Part shown: positions 16,270-24,799 of the stretch, piece after piece
Layout: each line of letters begins with the position of its first letter
How positions within the stretch are numbered: position 1 is the first letter of the stretch
Assembly: GCA_963841965.1 (NCBI GenBank)
Contig: CAWJES010000004.1
Coordinates: 1 to 64,000 of the forward strand
Source of the DNA: Palsa-459 sp963841965
GTDB taxonomy: Bacteria > Actinomycetota > Acidimicrobiia > Acidimicrobiales > RAAP-2
Reading direction: 5' to 3'
Length of the DNA: 64,000 bases
Program-made: the position numbers and the translations under genes
The notes under the pieces: generated by a model
Databases searched by the model: none
What the model was told of the DNA's origin: nothing
The model's input: only the letters and a program-made list of their open reading frames with translations

Positions 16270-17225
16270 TGTCCGTCTCCAGCGAGTCGCTCTGCAGAGC
16301 GCAGACGCGCGCTCCTCGATCGCGGATTGCGGGCGATCTCGGCCGCTCCCGCCTTCTGGGACCCCCTGGTGACGAGCCGGACAGTCGGCACAGCCCCGCA
16401 CACGCACGGCAGCTGGGGCGGGCAGATGCAGCCGCCCGTCGCCGCATCACGAAAACGTGACTTGACGAGCGTGTCCTCCCCTGAGTGGTACGAGACGACA
16501 ACCAGCCGACCGTGCTCCGCGAGCAGCTCCAAACCTGCGTCGAGCGCCTCGGCGAGCTCCTCAAGCTCCTCGTTGACGGCAATGCGCAGTGCCTGGAACG
16601 TCCTGGATGCGACATGACCGTGGCGGCGAGCAGCTGCTGGCACCGCCCGCTCGACGGCCGTCGAGAGCTCGGCGGTGCTCGTTGGCTTCGATGCGAGGAT
16701 GGACCGGGCGATCGAGCGCGCGAATCGACGCTCGCCGTTCTCGAAGAGCAGCTGCGCGAGCGCGGTCTCGTCGATCGTCTCGAGAAGCTCGGCTGCCGTC
16801 TGCCCGTCGTCGTTCCCCATTCGCATGTCAAGCGGGCCCTCGTGACGATAGGAGAACCCTCGCGCGGCGTCGTCGATCTGGTGCGAGGAGACGCCGAGGT
16901 CGAGCAGGACGCCGACAACCTCCAGATCCTGCGCGAGGGAACCGTCCGCGCGCGCCGACTCGAGCTCGTGGGCCATCGATGCGAACCTCGCCTGGCGGAT
17001 CACGATCCGGTTCCCGAAACGGGCGAGGGATGCGGCAGCCGCTGCGACCGCCTCAGGGTCGCGGTCAAGTCCAAGGATGCTGACGTCCGTGCGTCGCTCG
17101 AGGATCGTCGCGGCGTGACCGCCGCCGCCGAGCGTCCCATCGATGACGACACCGGCGGGGACGGCATCGAGCAGCGCTGCCACCTCGTCGACGAGGACCG
17201 GTTCGTGTGAGTAGTCCTGGGCCAT
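16266..17225 (-). CDS. rsmH: 16S rRNA (cytosine1402-N4)-methyltransferase RsmH
   Basis: 319 residues. SAM-binding start GVVIDGTLGGGGHAATIL, then LGLDRDPEAVAAA, GVLLDLGVSSHQIDDAARGFSY with DMRM, and FQALRIAVNEELEELAEAL. The usual SYHSLED appears as SYHSGED. Near the C-terminus there is a Cys cluster (CICPPQLPCVCG). Methylates C1402 of 16S rRNA in the decoding centre. ATG at 17225 is chosen because the protein then starts DYSHEPVLVDEV, the normal family start. 158 bp separate it from mraZ. Confidence 0.95.
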   Translation of the reverse strand: MAQDYSHEPVLVDEVAALLDAVPAGVVIDGTLGGGGHAATILERRTDVSILGLDRDPEAVAAAAASLARFGNRIVIRQARFASMAHELESARADGSLAQDLEVVGVLLDLGVSSHQIDDAARGFSYRHEGPLDMRMGNDDGQTAAELLETIDETALAQLLFENGERRFARSIARSILASKPTSTAELSTAVERAVPAAARRHGHVASRTFQALRIAVNEELEELAEALDAGLELLAEHGRLVVVSYHSGEDTLVKSRFRDAATGGCICPPQLPCVCGAVPTVRLVTRGSQKAGAAEIARNPRSRSARLRSAERLAGDGQ

Positions 17226-17383
17226 CCGCAGCCCCCCGACCGGTCCGGTGCGACCGGGGTAGGGGCCTCGGCGACCGACGGGGAAGAGGGCGGAGGAGGA
17301 ATCTTCCACCGTCCCGGTCGGGAGGCTGCGCATGGTCCTGGCATGCCGGTTTGGCAGTGCTGTTGCTCGTGCTCCTCTCTGTC

Positions 17384-17803
17384 TCACTCGGTCTCTCCGA
17401 GGAAGAACGCCTGGGCTGGGGCGACACGGAGGTCCCACTCCCCGGGGTTCCACAGCTCGATTCGATCGATGGCACCCACGACAAGCACGTCACCCTCGAG
17501 GCCGGCGAATTCCCGGAGCTTCGACGGAATGCCCATCCGTCCTTGTCGGTCGATCTCGACCTCCACAGATCCCGCCGACCACACCCGCGCCCGGTTCCGC
17601 GACGCGGCGTCGCCTTCGCGCGCAGCAGCGAGCATGTCGGCCATCTGGCGCTCGAACTCGCCGGGCGTCCAGAGTGCCAGGCAGCGCTCGAGGTTCTGCG
17701 TGAGATAGCCGCCCCGGTCGAAGTTCGGGCGGAAGCGCGCAGGGAGGATGACCCGTCCCTTGGCATCGAGGCTGTGCTCGAAACTCCCGACGAACCCCGC
17801 CAC
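17384..17803 (-). CDS. mraZ: Transcriptional regulator MraZ
   Basis: 139 residues with two SpoVT/AbrB-like repeats: GSFEHSLDAKGRVILPARFR (about 6-25) and VEIDRQGRMGIPSKLREFAG. MraZ forms a ring and represses its own dcw promoter by binding spaced GGG-containing repeats. GTG start at 17803 follows GGGAGGA. It is the first gene of the cluster and lies about 55 bp downstream of a strong promoter. Confidence 0.95.
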   Translation of the reverse strand: MAGFVGSFEHSLDAKGRVILPARFRPNFDRGGYLTQNLERCLALWTPGEFERQMADMLAAAREGDAASRNRARVWSAGSVEVEIDRQGRMGIPSKLREFAGLEGDVLVVGAIDRIELWNPGEWDLRVAPAQAFFLGETE

Positions 17804-17854
17804 TTTCTTCCTCCCGACTCGGTTGAAGGGCCCCTCCCCTTCGAACCACTTCGC

Positions 17855-17886
17855 GCCACATTACGCCCCTATCCCCCACATGTCAA
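17855..17886 (-). promoter_or_regulatory. mraZ/dcw promoter with possible MraZ-binding repeats
   Basis: Minus strand: TTGACA (17886-17881), 17 bp, TAATGT (17863-17858), a near-consensus sigma-70 promoter. Three G-rich pentamers spaced exactly 10 bp apart, GTGGG, GGGGC and GTGGC, fall in the spacer and -10 region, like the spaced TGGG repeats bound by MraZ in other bacteria. Binding here would block RNA polymerase, which fits autorepression. The promoter is clear; the operator assignment is inference. Confidence 0.75.
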
Positions 17887-18043
17887 CCATCTGCATGCAC
17901 CGAAGGGCCACTTTCAGGTCGATGGGTCGCATTCCGTGCGCGTGCAGCGATGACATCCGCCTGGCCGGCGGCCGGTGCCGAAAGTCGGGAGTGCGTTCAG
18001 CCGGGGGTCCCGAGGACGACCCTCAGGAGTGCGGCTGGGTGGG

Positions 18044-18721
18044 TCAGGCGAAGAGGTCGGGCTCGGAATCCTGCGTCCCGAGGACTGAGGCCGCCCGGAT
18101 CGCGAATTGGCGCGCGAGCTCGGCGCCCGTGACGGCGCCCAGCACCGCGTCCAACGAGGTGGCGAGGCCGAGCGCCGGGACCCGCGGGGCGCTCTGCGCG
18201 AGGAACGGTCGGAGGTTCGCCGGCGACCGAGCCGGGATCACCGAGGAGACCAATGCCCCCTCGCGTGACCTCCACTGCGACAATCCGAGGAGCTTGCGAC
18301 CCTGCACCGTGAGCTCGCCGGGTCCGAGGCCTGCGAAGCAGGCGACGGATCCCTCGTCCGGACGGAGCACGCCGCTGCGATGGATCTCGGTGGGAAGTCC
18401 CATCGATGCGAGGAGCGACTGCCAGCACTCGCCGACGAGACAGGCGGTCGCTCGGAGGTCATCTCGAAACGTCCCCGCCCCGGCCGGGAGCCACACCTCG
18501 ACCCAGCAGTCCTCGGGTCCGAGCAGCACAGCCCCACCACCTCCCCGACGTCGGCGGACGGCCACAGTCTCGCGGGCGAGCACGCGGTCATCGAGGTCCG
18601 AGACTGGCTGTCGGCTGCCGAGCACCACGGTCGTCGCTGTTGCACGCCTGACCCCGAGTGCCGCAGTCATGCGGCTCCGCAGCAGATCGACGTCGAAGAG
18701 CGCCGGGACGCCGTCGGTCAC
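18044..18721 (-). CDS. Lipoate/octanoate protein ligase-like protein (LplA/LipM fold)
   Basis: 225 residues. RRRRGGGGAVLLGPEDCWVE (56-75) is the LplA/LipB/BirA-fold lipoyl-binding motif, and GRKLLGLSQWR carries the Lys and Gln expected in lipoate ligases. The C-terminal domain of the largest LplA enzymes is absent. It may load lipoate or octanoate onto carrier domains; exact activity cannot be decided. The GTG at 18721 overlaps the HNH gene's stop (GTGA), so they are coupled. It is the last gene of a leftward group facing the mraZ promoter region. Confidence 0.75.
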   Translation of the reverse strand: MTDGVPALFDVDLLRSRMTAALGVRRATATTVVLGSRQPVSDLDDRVLARETVAVRRRRGGGGAVLLGPEDCWVEVWLPAGAGTFRDDLRATACLVGECWQSLLASMGLPTEIHRSGVLRPDEGSVACFAGLGPGELTVQGRKLLGLSQWRSREGALVSSVIPARSPANLRPFLAQSAPRVPALGLATSLDAVLGAVTGAELARQFAIRAASVLGTQDSEPDLFA

Positions 18722-19224
18722 GAGGCGATCGGGAGGAACGGCGCCCACAGGGGGTCAGGATCCTCGATCGGTCGCCAGCGCCACCACAGGCCCTGGGGTG
18801 CGCGTGGTTCGTGGCGCAGTCGCCACCCCAACTCCTCGAGCAGGCGATCGCCCTTCTCGACGTTGTGCTGCCTGCATGCTGCAACGACGTTTGTCCAGTC
18901 GTGGAGGCCGCCGCGGCTCCGCGGGACGATGTGGTCGACCGTGTCGGCGTGCTCGCCGCAGTACGCGCATCGTTGACGGTCCCTCGCAAGCACGGCGCGG
19001 CGGGTAACCGGTGGGATCCTCGCGTGCGACGGCAGGCGCACGAGCGTCACGAGCCTCACGATCGAGGGCACTGTCACGGTGACCCTCGGCGACCGGATGA
19101 TCCTCGGCTCGTCATGCGTGGCGACGGGCTCGGCGCGGCCGGCGAGCAGGAGCACGACGGCGCGACGGTCTGACACCAGCTGCAGCGGCTCGTAGGTCGC
19201 ATTGAGCAGGAGCACGCGCCCCAT
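18718..19224 (-). CDS. HNH endonuclease family protein
   Basis: 168 residues. C-terminal HNH domain with CAYC (86-89), DH (97-98) in TVDHIVPRSRGG, Asn112 and CRQHN (117-121): two Cys pairs for zinc and the HNH metal site. The N-terminal half (VLLLNATYEPLQLVSDRRAVVLLLAGRAE) is shared by a widespread actinobacterial family of single-copy, chromosomal HNH proteins, usually not part of mobile elements. Function unknown, possibly DNA repair. ATG at 19224; only 11 bp separate it from the gene upstream. Confidence 0.88.
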   Translation of the reverse strand: MGRVLLLNATYEPLQLVSDRRAVVLLLAGRAEPVATHDEPRIIRSPRVTVTVPSIVRLVTLVRLPSHARIPPVTRRAVLARDRQRCAYCGEHADTVDHIVPRSRGGLHDWTNVVAACRQHNVEKGDRLLEELGWRLRHEPRAPQGLWWRWRPIEDPDPLWAPFLPIAS

Positions 19225-19235
19225 GGCCCTGAACC

Positions 19236-19526
19236 CTACCGTTGGCGCCCGCGCACGCGGTGCGACCATCGCAGGGCATCGACCAGGTCGCGCTCCGAGG
19301 GCTGGGCCCGCGGATCGCCGTACGCGGTCTCCATCCGGAACTGCCAGTACCGCTCGTCGGGAACCGGGAGGAAGGGAGGCTTGCGCCACCACCCGCTCGG
19401 CGCGAAGCGGACGGCCGCTCCGACCCCGGGGACGACGAGGGATGGATGCCTGAAGATCGCCGAGAGCATCGCCCGCGAGGATCGCCGCGCGCCCTCCGGG
19501 CCATCTGCCTGGTGGCGGATGTTCAC
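19236..19526 (-). CDS. Small conserved-looking protein of unknown function
   Basis: 96 residues, starting at a GTG that overlaps the ROK kinase stop (GTGA). It contains PSLVVPGVGAAVRFAPSGWWRKPPFLPVPDERYWQFRMETAYGDP, with several Trp/Phe/Tyr, then an Arg-rich end. No signal peptide, membrane helix or known motif. Real coding is supported by the stop-start overlap, the intact frame and its fit between two real genes. I do not recognise a function; coupling to the ROK gene and HNH gene is the only clue. Confidence 0.7.
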   Translation of the reverse strand: MNIRHQADGPEGARRSSRAMLSAIFRHPSLVVPGVGAAVRFAPSGWWRKPPFLPVPDERYWQFRMETAYGDPRAQPSERDLVDALRWSHRVRGRQR

Positions 19527-20413
19527 GCGGGCCACCCCGCGACCCCCGTCGAACGCATCGCGACAGCTGCGGCGCCGAGCAGCGGCGTGTGCGCACCGCG
19601 AGCGACCGGGACGATCCGACAGTCCTTTGAGTACGACAGGCCCGTGCGCGCGGACAGCTCGCGCTGCGCCGCCGAGAAGAAGGTCTCCGCATAGCCGAGG
19701 GCGACCGATCCCCCGACGACGACGAGATCTAGGTCGCACAGGTTTGCGACCGACGCGACGGCCCGCCCCACGAGCATCCCGGTCCTCTCGCGCGTCCCCG
19801 TGTCAGCGTCCGCCGGCGGGCGTCCCGTCGTGGCCTCGATGGCCATGCCTGACGCCTCCGCCTCGAGGCACCCGCGAGCGCCGCACCCGCACAGCCTGCC
19901 CTCGGGCTCGACAATGACGTGGCCCACGTGGCCGGCATTGCCGAGGCGCCCGTCGAGCAATCGTCCGTCCAGCACGATGCCGCCCCCCACCCCGGTGGAC
20001 ACGACCATGGCGAGGAAGTTCGAGATCCCAGCGGCCGCGCCCAACCACCACTCGGCGAGCGCGAGTGCCTTCGCGTCGTTCTCCACGAACGCGCGAAGCG
20101 AGAGGTCCGTCTCGAGCCGCTCGACCAGCGGGAATCCCCGCCATGCCGGGATGTTGAGCGGTGACACGGTGACGCCGTGCGGCGCCATCGGTCCCCCGCA
20201 GCCGACGCCGCACGCCGCGATGCGTCCCGCGACGCCCTCGAGCGAGGAGCGCGCGAGGTCGAGCACGCACTGGTAGAGGTGTTCGGGATCAGAGCCCTTC
20301 GGCGTCGGCACAGTGCGAACGCCGGCGATCGAGCCTTCAGATGAGACGACCCCGGTGGCGATCTTCGTGCCGCCGATGTCGATGGCGAGGATCTCGCCGG
20401 GCCCGCCCGGCAA
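19523..20413 (-). CDS. ROK-family sugar kinase (glucokinase-like)
   Basis: About 296 residues. N-terminal phosphate motif EILAIDIGGTKIA; sugar site ENDAKALALAEWWLGA (Asn-Asp catalytic pair); STGVGGGIVLDG; GHVGHVIVEP followed by the ROK zinc-type segment CGCGARGCLEAEASG. Most likely phosphorylates glucose or a related hexose; no DNA-binding domain, so a kinase rather than a NagC-type repressor. Start is ambiguous: TTG at 20413 is used here, while CTG at 20422 overlaps the DUF3040 stop (CTGA). Could feed glucose released by the glycogen enzymes further right, but it is not linked to them. Confidence 0.88.
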   Translation of the reverse strand: MPGGPGEILAIDIGGTKIATGVVSSEGSIAGVRTVPTPKGSDPEHLYQCVLDLARSSLEGVAGRIAACGVGCGGPMAPHGVTVSPLNIPAWRGFPLVERLETDLSLRAFVENDAKALALAEWWLGAAAGISNFLAMVVSTGVGGGIVLDGRLLDGRLGNAGHVGHVIVEPEGRLCGCGARGCLEAEASGMAIEATTGRPPADADTGTRERTGMLVGRAVASVANLCDLDLVVVGGSVALGYAETFFSAAQRELSARTGLSYSKDCRIVPVARGAHTPLLGAAAVAMRSTGVAGWPA

Positions 20414-20418
20414 TGAGT

Positions 20419-20814
20419 TCAGTCTTCGTCGCGACGGAAGCGGTTCTTGAACCAGTCGCGAGCGTCGTGGACGTTCCGTTCGATGCCGGCCGCTCCTGAT
20501 GGCTGGGAGCTCTGGAGTCCCCGGGTGAGGTCGTGCCAACTCGCACGCCCCATGCGGCGCATGTTGCGCTGGAAGACGACCGCGGATCCGAACATCACCG
20601 CCACGCCCACGAACCCGAGCCACACGCTCGTCGCATAGAGGGCGACCAGGATCACGAGCCCGATGAAGAAGAAGAACGCCGCCCACTTGGCCTGCCGGCC
20701 GGCGTGCCGGTAGAGGGACTCGTTGCGGACCTTGTCCGCGAACTCTGGATCTTCTCGACTCAGTGACTCTTCGAGCTGCGCGAGGATCCGTTGCTCATGG
20801 TCCGACAGTGGCAC
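20419..20814 (-). CDS. DUF3040 membrane protein
   Basis: 131 residues. N-terminal LSDHEQRILAQLEESLSREDPEFADKV is the hallmark of DUF3040, an actinobacterial family. Two hydrophobic segments follow (about 45-65 and 66-83), then a basic cytoplasmic tail. GTG at 20814 is supported by AAGGAGG six bases upstream. Function unknown; genes of this family often lie near division genes in actinobacteria. Confidence 0.9.
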   Translation of the reverse strand: MPLSDHEQRILAQLEESLSREDPEFADKVRNESLYRHAGRQAKWAAFFFFIGLVILVALYATSVWLGFVGVAVMFGSAVVFQRNMRRMGRASWHDLTRGLQSSQPSGAAGIERNVHDARDWFKNRFRRDED

Positions 20815-20916
20815 GATCTCCTCCTTCCCGCCCGGGTCTACCCACTCCGGCATCATCGTAGTTCTGGCTCGGCACCGGCACCACGGCACCTGTATCGAGA
20901 CCGCGGACGACGGGCG

Positions 20917-22374
20917 TCATCGCGGTGGGAAGGCCACGAGGGTGGAGGCGGAGGCGGCCAGGAGCAGGTTCGCTCCGACAGCCGGCGTCGCGAAGTGGTT
21001 CACCTGGCCTCCGAACCCGTAGCGGAAGAGGCGTGCACCAGTGGCCGGGCTGAGGCCGTAGAGGACCGAAGCCGAGGGCGAACCGGCGATGCTCCACACA
21101 ACCCCCGCGGCATAGACGGGTGGGCCGCCAGCAAGTGTGGTCGTCCATCGAAGGACGCCCGTCGCTGGCTTCGCGGTGACTGCGACCGCATTCAGGCCAC
21201 CCTGGCAGGGGATGATCAGCAGCGAGCCGGCGATCGCGTCCCCGCCGTCAGCCTGCCCCTGGTTGACGCACACCGGGAAGGTCGGCACCGTCGCACCGGT
21301 GTGCCCCAGGTGCGCGGCGTCCAGCAGGTAGCCGACATGAGTCTTCCCGACCTGCACGAGGACGCCGTTCGAGAGGAGCTGTGGGGCGCCGGATCCCAGG
21401 TCGAAGTCGCTCGCGTTGTCGGTTCGCCAGGAGGAAGGTGCGAACCAGTCGAGCAGCTTGAGCGTCGGGGACAGCTTGAGGACCGCATCACTGTCGTCGT
21501 AGGCCGAACCTGACGTGACGGAGCCGTTCCCGTCGGCGACGAACACGTCGCCGGTGGCATCAACCGTCGGGGCGCCGCCGCCCATCCACACGGCGCCCTG
21601 CGACTGCCCGCTGCTCCGATCCACCTCGAAGCGGTCGATGCTGGCGCCGCCGGACTCCGGGACGGCCTCGACCCAGCCGTGGTAGCTCCCGCAATCCCCG
21701 TAGTTCCCGCCGAACGACACCAGCACCCGTCCCGCATCGAGCGCCAGCGCGGCCCGCTGCAGGAGGTAGATCACGTCCTGGCCCGGCGGATCGATCGCCC
21801 GCTTGAATACCACCTTGCCGGTGGTGACCGAGATCCCGAAGAGGTAGTGGGTCGGGTGATGCCGCGCGGGTCCGGACCCGATGACGCCCGACACGAAGAG
21901 TTCGTTGCGCGCCTCGTCGATCACGGGCGTGGAGGTGACCCCGATCGTGGGCGCGATGTCCCCGCAGACGCCCGACGGCTGGATGTACGACGCTCCGAGG
22001 GTCGTCGTCCATGTCGTCTTCCCCGTCTCGGTCGACACGGCGTAGACGTGGTCCGACTCGGTGGTGACGATCGCGAGGCGCCCGTCGACGAGCGGCGAGC
22101 CGAAGATGACGCCTGCCGCGTCGGCGGCAGGGAGGTGCCAGGTCCACGACGCCGCGAGCCTCGTGAAGTGCCCCGAGAGCACCCCGTCGCCCGTCCGCAG
22201 GGCGTCATGGTGGTAGGTCGTCCAGTCGCTTGCAGGGACTGTCTCTCGGGTCAACCCGGACGACGACCTCGCGGTCGCTGAGACAGCCGTGGGGACGAGC
22301 GCCGCGATCAGGGCAGCTGCGCACGCGACGATGGCACGCCGTCTGGCAGGAAGCCCACGCGAGTGCACCGCCAC
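20917..22374 (-). CDS. Secreted PQQ-like beta-propeller protein
   Basis: About 485 residues. Signal peptide RRRAIVACAAALIAALVPTAVSATA (about 8-32). The mature part begins SDWTTYHHDALRTGDG, the usual first strand of PQQ-repeat propellers, with repeats such as FGSPLVDGRLAIVTTESDHVYAVSTETGKTTWTT and LFGISVTTGKVVFKR. Several Cys pairs may form disulfides outside the cell. No catalytic motif of quinoprotein dehydrogenases is visible, so an extracellular binding or scaffold role is possible. GTG at 22374 or 22368; divergent from the membrane protein gene to the right. Confidence 0.82.
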   Translation of the reverse strand: MAVHSRGLPARRRAIVACAAALIAALVPTAVSATARSSSGLTRETVPASDWTTYHHDALRTGDGVLSGHFTRLAASWTWHLPAADAAGVIFGSPLVDGRLAIVTTESDHVYAVSTETGKTTWTTTLGASYIQPSGVCGDIAPTIGVTSTPVIDEARNELFVSGVIGSGPARHHPTHYLFGISVTTGKVVFKRAIDPPGQDVIYLLQRAALALDAGRVLVSFGGNYGDCGSYHGWVEAVPESGGASIDRFEVDRSSGQSQGAVWMGGGAPTVDATGDVFVADGNGSVTSGSAYDDSDAVLKLSPTLKLLDWFAPSSWRTDNASDFDLGSGAPQLLSNGVLVQVGKTHVGYLLDAAHLGHTGATVPTFPVCVNQGQADGGDAIAGSLLIIPCQGGLNAVAVTAKPATGVLRWTTTLAGGPPVYAAGVVWSIAGSPSASVLYGLSPATGARLFRYGFGGQVNHFATPAVGANLLLAASASTLVAFPPR

Positions 22375-22477
22375 GACCGCCAACCTACCGGCCTGGTCCT
22401 CGCGGCCGATCCCGGCCGAAGTCCCCGTGCCGGGAGCGAATTGTCGGTACCGTGTGCTGGCAACGAGGAGGATCTCC

Positions 22478-23905
22478 ATGGACGTCACGGCGAAGGAACC
22501 CAAGTCAAGGCGCAGGATCTCGATGGTCCTGATCGTGATCGCGGCCATCCTCGCCCCGATCGTGATCACGTCGAGCTGGGCCATCGCCACGGTCACGAAC
22601 ACGAACCGCTTCACCTCGACGATGTCAGAGGTCGCCAGCAACAAGACCGTCACGGACTACGCCGCGGCGGAGAGCGCCGCCGCCATCGTCGGTGCCCTCA
22701 ACATCGACAAGAACCTCGAGCACTATCTGCCCAGCGCCGCTTCGTCGATCGGCGGCTCATTCGGGATAACGAAGCAGATCGACCAGTACCTGCCGTTCGC
22801 CACCGCCTTCCTGGCCCCGTATCTCGACAAGGAGCTCACGAACAGGCTGACCGTCTCCCTGTCGCACCTCTACCAGCAGCAGTGGTTCCAGAAGGCCTTC
22901 GAGACACGGATCCGCCTCCTGCACGGCACCATGGTCAAGCTCCTCACGGGAACCGGCGGCAAGCATCTGAACCAAGGGGCCAAGCTCGTCGTCAACTACA
23001 CGCCCCAGATCGAGGAGGCGATCTCGAAGCTCGACGCCCAGGGGATCACCGTGTTCGACCCCGTGCGCACGGCGCTCAATAGCAACCGGCGCGTGCTGCT
23101 GACGCTCGCAGACGACCAGCAGTTCGCCAAGGTTCAGGGATACTTCAACATTGCCTTGAAGCTCCGATGGATCCTCCCGATCATCTGGCTCGTGCTCGCC
23201 ATCGCAGCCGTGCTGGTGGATCCGAGGCGACGCAGGAGCGGCCGGCGTCTCGCCTTCGGCGTCATGATCTCGAGCGCAGTGATGCTGGCCCTCCTCGACA
23301 TCGGCAACCGGTACTTCCAGAGCCACTCCCCCACTCCTCCCGACGTCGCCGACGTCATCTTCTCTGTCCTCACGTCGCTGCTCCGGTGGGAGTTCCGGAT
23401 CGCGATCCTCGTCGGTGCGATCGCGGCGCTCGTGCTGTGGATCACCGGGAGCACGCCGCGCGCGACTCGGCTCCGCGAGCGGCTCACCTCGGGCAGCGAG
23501 CACATGGCCGAGCGGGTCCGCACCGCGAGCGACGACAGTGCGATCGGCAAGGTGCGCTCGGGCACCATCAGCACGCTCGAGTTCTGCGCGGTGCATGCGA
23601 CCGGATTTATCTGGACAGGGGTGACGGTCGCGCTGCTCCTCCTCGCCTGGGTCGTGACGTCTGTCGGCGGCTTGATCGTCACCCTCGTGGTGCTCGCGCT
23701 CTGGGTGGTCGGCGTCGTGGCCGTCAAGCGGGCATACGGTCCCCGGTCGCCGGAGCCCTCCGAGCTCGCAGCTGGCCCCGCAGCAGCGGCGAGCGCACCG
23801 GCGGATGGTGCGGCTGCGATCGCGCACGATGGCACGCAGGGCTCGACAACGATGGTCGAGACGAAGCCGGACGACGCTGCCGAGGAAGCGGACGGGCCGG
23901 CCTGA
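22478..23905 (+). CDS. Large integral membrane protein of unknown function
   Basis: 475 residues, ATG preceded by GAGGAGGATCTCC. One transmembrane helix near the N-terminus (about 15-39), a long extracytoplasmic region (about 40-220, with the SEVASNKTVTDYAA and KELTNRLTVSLSHL helical stretches), then helices at about 229-247, 257-273, 304-325 and two near 375-420. The C-terminus is Ala/Pro/Glu-rich. Similar proteins with one helix, an outside helical domain and a helical bundle occur in actinobacteria, but I know no function. Confidence 0.8.
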   Translation: MDVTAKEPKSRRRISMVLIVIAAILAPIVITSSWAIATVTNTNRFTSTMSEVASNKTVTDYAAAESAAAIVGALNIDKNLEHYLPSAASSIGGSFGITKQIDQYLPFATAFLAPYLDKELTNRLTVSLSHLYQQQWFQKAFETRIRLLHGTMVKLLTGTGGKHLNQGAKLVVNYTPQIEEAISKLDAQGITVFDPVRTALNSNRRVLLTLADDQQFAKVQGYFNIALKLRWILPIIWLVLAIAAVLVDPRRRRSGRRLAFGVMISSAVMLALLDIGNRYFQSHSPTPPDVADVIFSVLTSLLRWEFRIAILVGAIAALVLWITGSTPRATRLRERLTSGSEHMAERVRTASDDSAIGKVRSGTISTLEFCAVHATGFIWTGVTVALLLLAWVVTSVGGLIVTLVVLALWVVGVVAVKRAYGPRSPEPSELAAGPAAAASAPADGAAAIAHDGTQGSTTMVETKPDDAAEEADGPA

Positions 23906-23999
23906 TCCTCGTCGCCGCGCTCAGTGCAATGCGAGAGGTCCGGGCGAACCCCGCACGCAGGACCGACCGGGCACCGATGGCGCGATTCGATGCGGTTGC

Positions 24000-24224
24000 T
24001 CAGGACCTCTTGCGGCGGGCGAACCACGCGACGAGCCCACCGAGCAGCGCGGCCACGACGATCACCAGGAACACGGGCGCGCGCGCGGACACCACCCAGA
24101 AGTGGATTTCGACCGATTCGGAGTTCTGCACGACGAACCAGACCAACAGGACGACAGCGACGATCGTGAGGACCTGCCTTGTCTGCAGGCCCTTGTCACC
24201 TTTCGAGGGATTCACTTCGGACAT
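24000..24224 (-). CDS. LapA-domain (DUF1049) small membrane protein
   Basis: 74 residues with two transmembrane helices (about 17-34 and 51-67). VLLVWFVVQNSESVEIHFWVVSARAPVFLVIVVAALLGGLV matches the lipopolysaccharide assembly protein A domain family, including its QNxxxVxxxF core. In actinobacteria, which lack LPS, its role is unclear. ATG at 24224 follows GAAGGAGGACCC. Divergent from the phosphatase gene. Confidence 0.85.
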   Translation of the reverse strand: MSEVNPSKGDKGLQTRQVLTIVAVVLLVWFVVQNSESVEIHFWVVSARAPVFLVIVVAALLGGLVAWFARRKRS

Positions 24225-24244
24225 GGGTCCTCCTTCGCACCGTC

Positions 24245-24799
24245 ATGATGTCTCACATGGGTGACTCGCGCGAGGATCGGCGCACCGGGCCTCGCACGGC
24301 CTCCAGGGACGAGCCCTATGGCGTCCTCTTTGTCTGCACGGGGAACATCTGTCGCTCGCCGATGGCGGAGGTCGCGTTCCGTCAGATCGCCGCAGGTGTC
24401 ATCCTCGCGGATGGGACCTCCCTGGCGGGCCGTCTCGACATCGCGAGCGCTGGGACGTCGGGATGGCACGCCGGTGAGGAGATGGACCCGCGGGCTCGGG
24501 CCGCCCTGGACGCTGCGGGCTTCACGGGATCCGGAACGCCGGCAACCCAGGTCAGCAAACGGGGACTCGCGACGGTCGACCTCGCGATCGCGCTGGATCG
24601 CGAACACCTTCGAGAGCTCGACCACATCGCCCCGCTCACCACCAGGGCGGCCCTGCTGCTCGAGTGGGGTGGACCCGCCGGGGTCCTCGAGGTCTTCGAT
24701 CCGTACTACGGGCACACCGAGCGGTTCACCGAATGCCTGGAGTTGATCGTGCCGGCATGCCGAGGGCTGGCTGACGACCTCGCCGCCACACTCGGTTAG
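24245..24799 (+). CDS. Low-molecular-weight protein-tyrosine phosphatase
   Basis: About 184 residues. The P-loop CTGNICRS begins right after LFV (Cys31, Arg37), and the general acid Asp lies in DPYYG near the C-terminus; both are diagnostic. Likely dephosphorylates Tyr on wall- or polysaccharide-related kinases, though no kinase is adjacent. Possible starts are ATG at 24245, 24248 or 24257; no ribosome binding site is convincing. Its end overlaps the end of the convergent MFS gene by 4 bp. Confidence 0.9.
   Translation: MMSHMGDSREDRRTGPRTASRDEPYGVLFVCTGNICRSPMAEVAFRQIAAGVILADGTSLAGRLDIASAGTSGWHAGEEMDPRARAALDAAGFTGSGTPATQVSKRGLATVDLAIALDREHLRELDHIAPLTTRAALLLEWGGPAGVLEVFDPYYGHTERFTECLELIVPACRGLADDLAATLG

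Noticed and set aside
15818..16918. N-terminal 367-residue extension of the ftsI frame
   Set aside because: The extra part is Arg/Ser/Pro-rich and lies over ftsL and rsmH, which are well supported in other frames. ATG at 15817 overlaps the ftsL stop.
18718..19224. HNH gene as part of a homing or mobile element
   Set aside because: It sits in a coupled chain of ordinary genes, without intron, inverted repeats or integrase.
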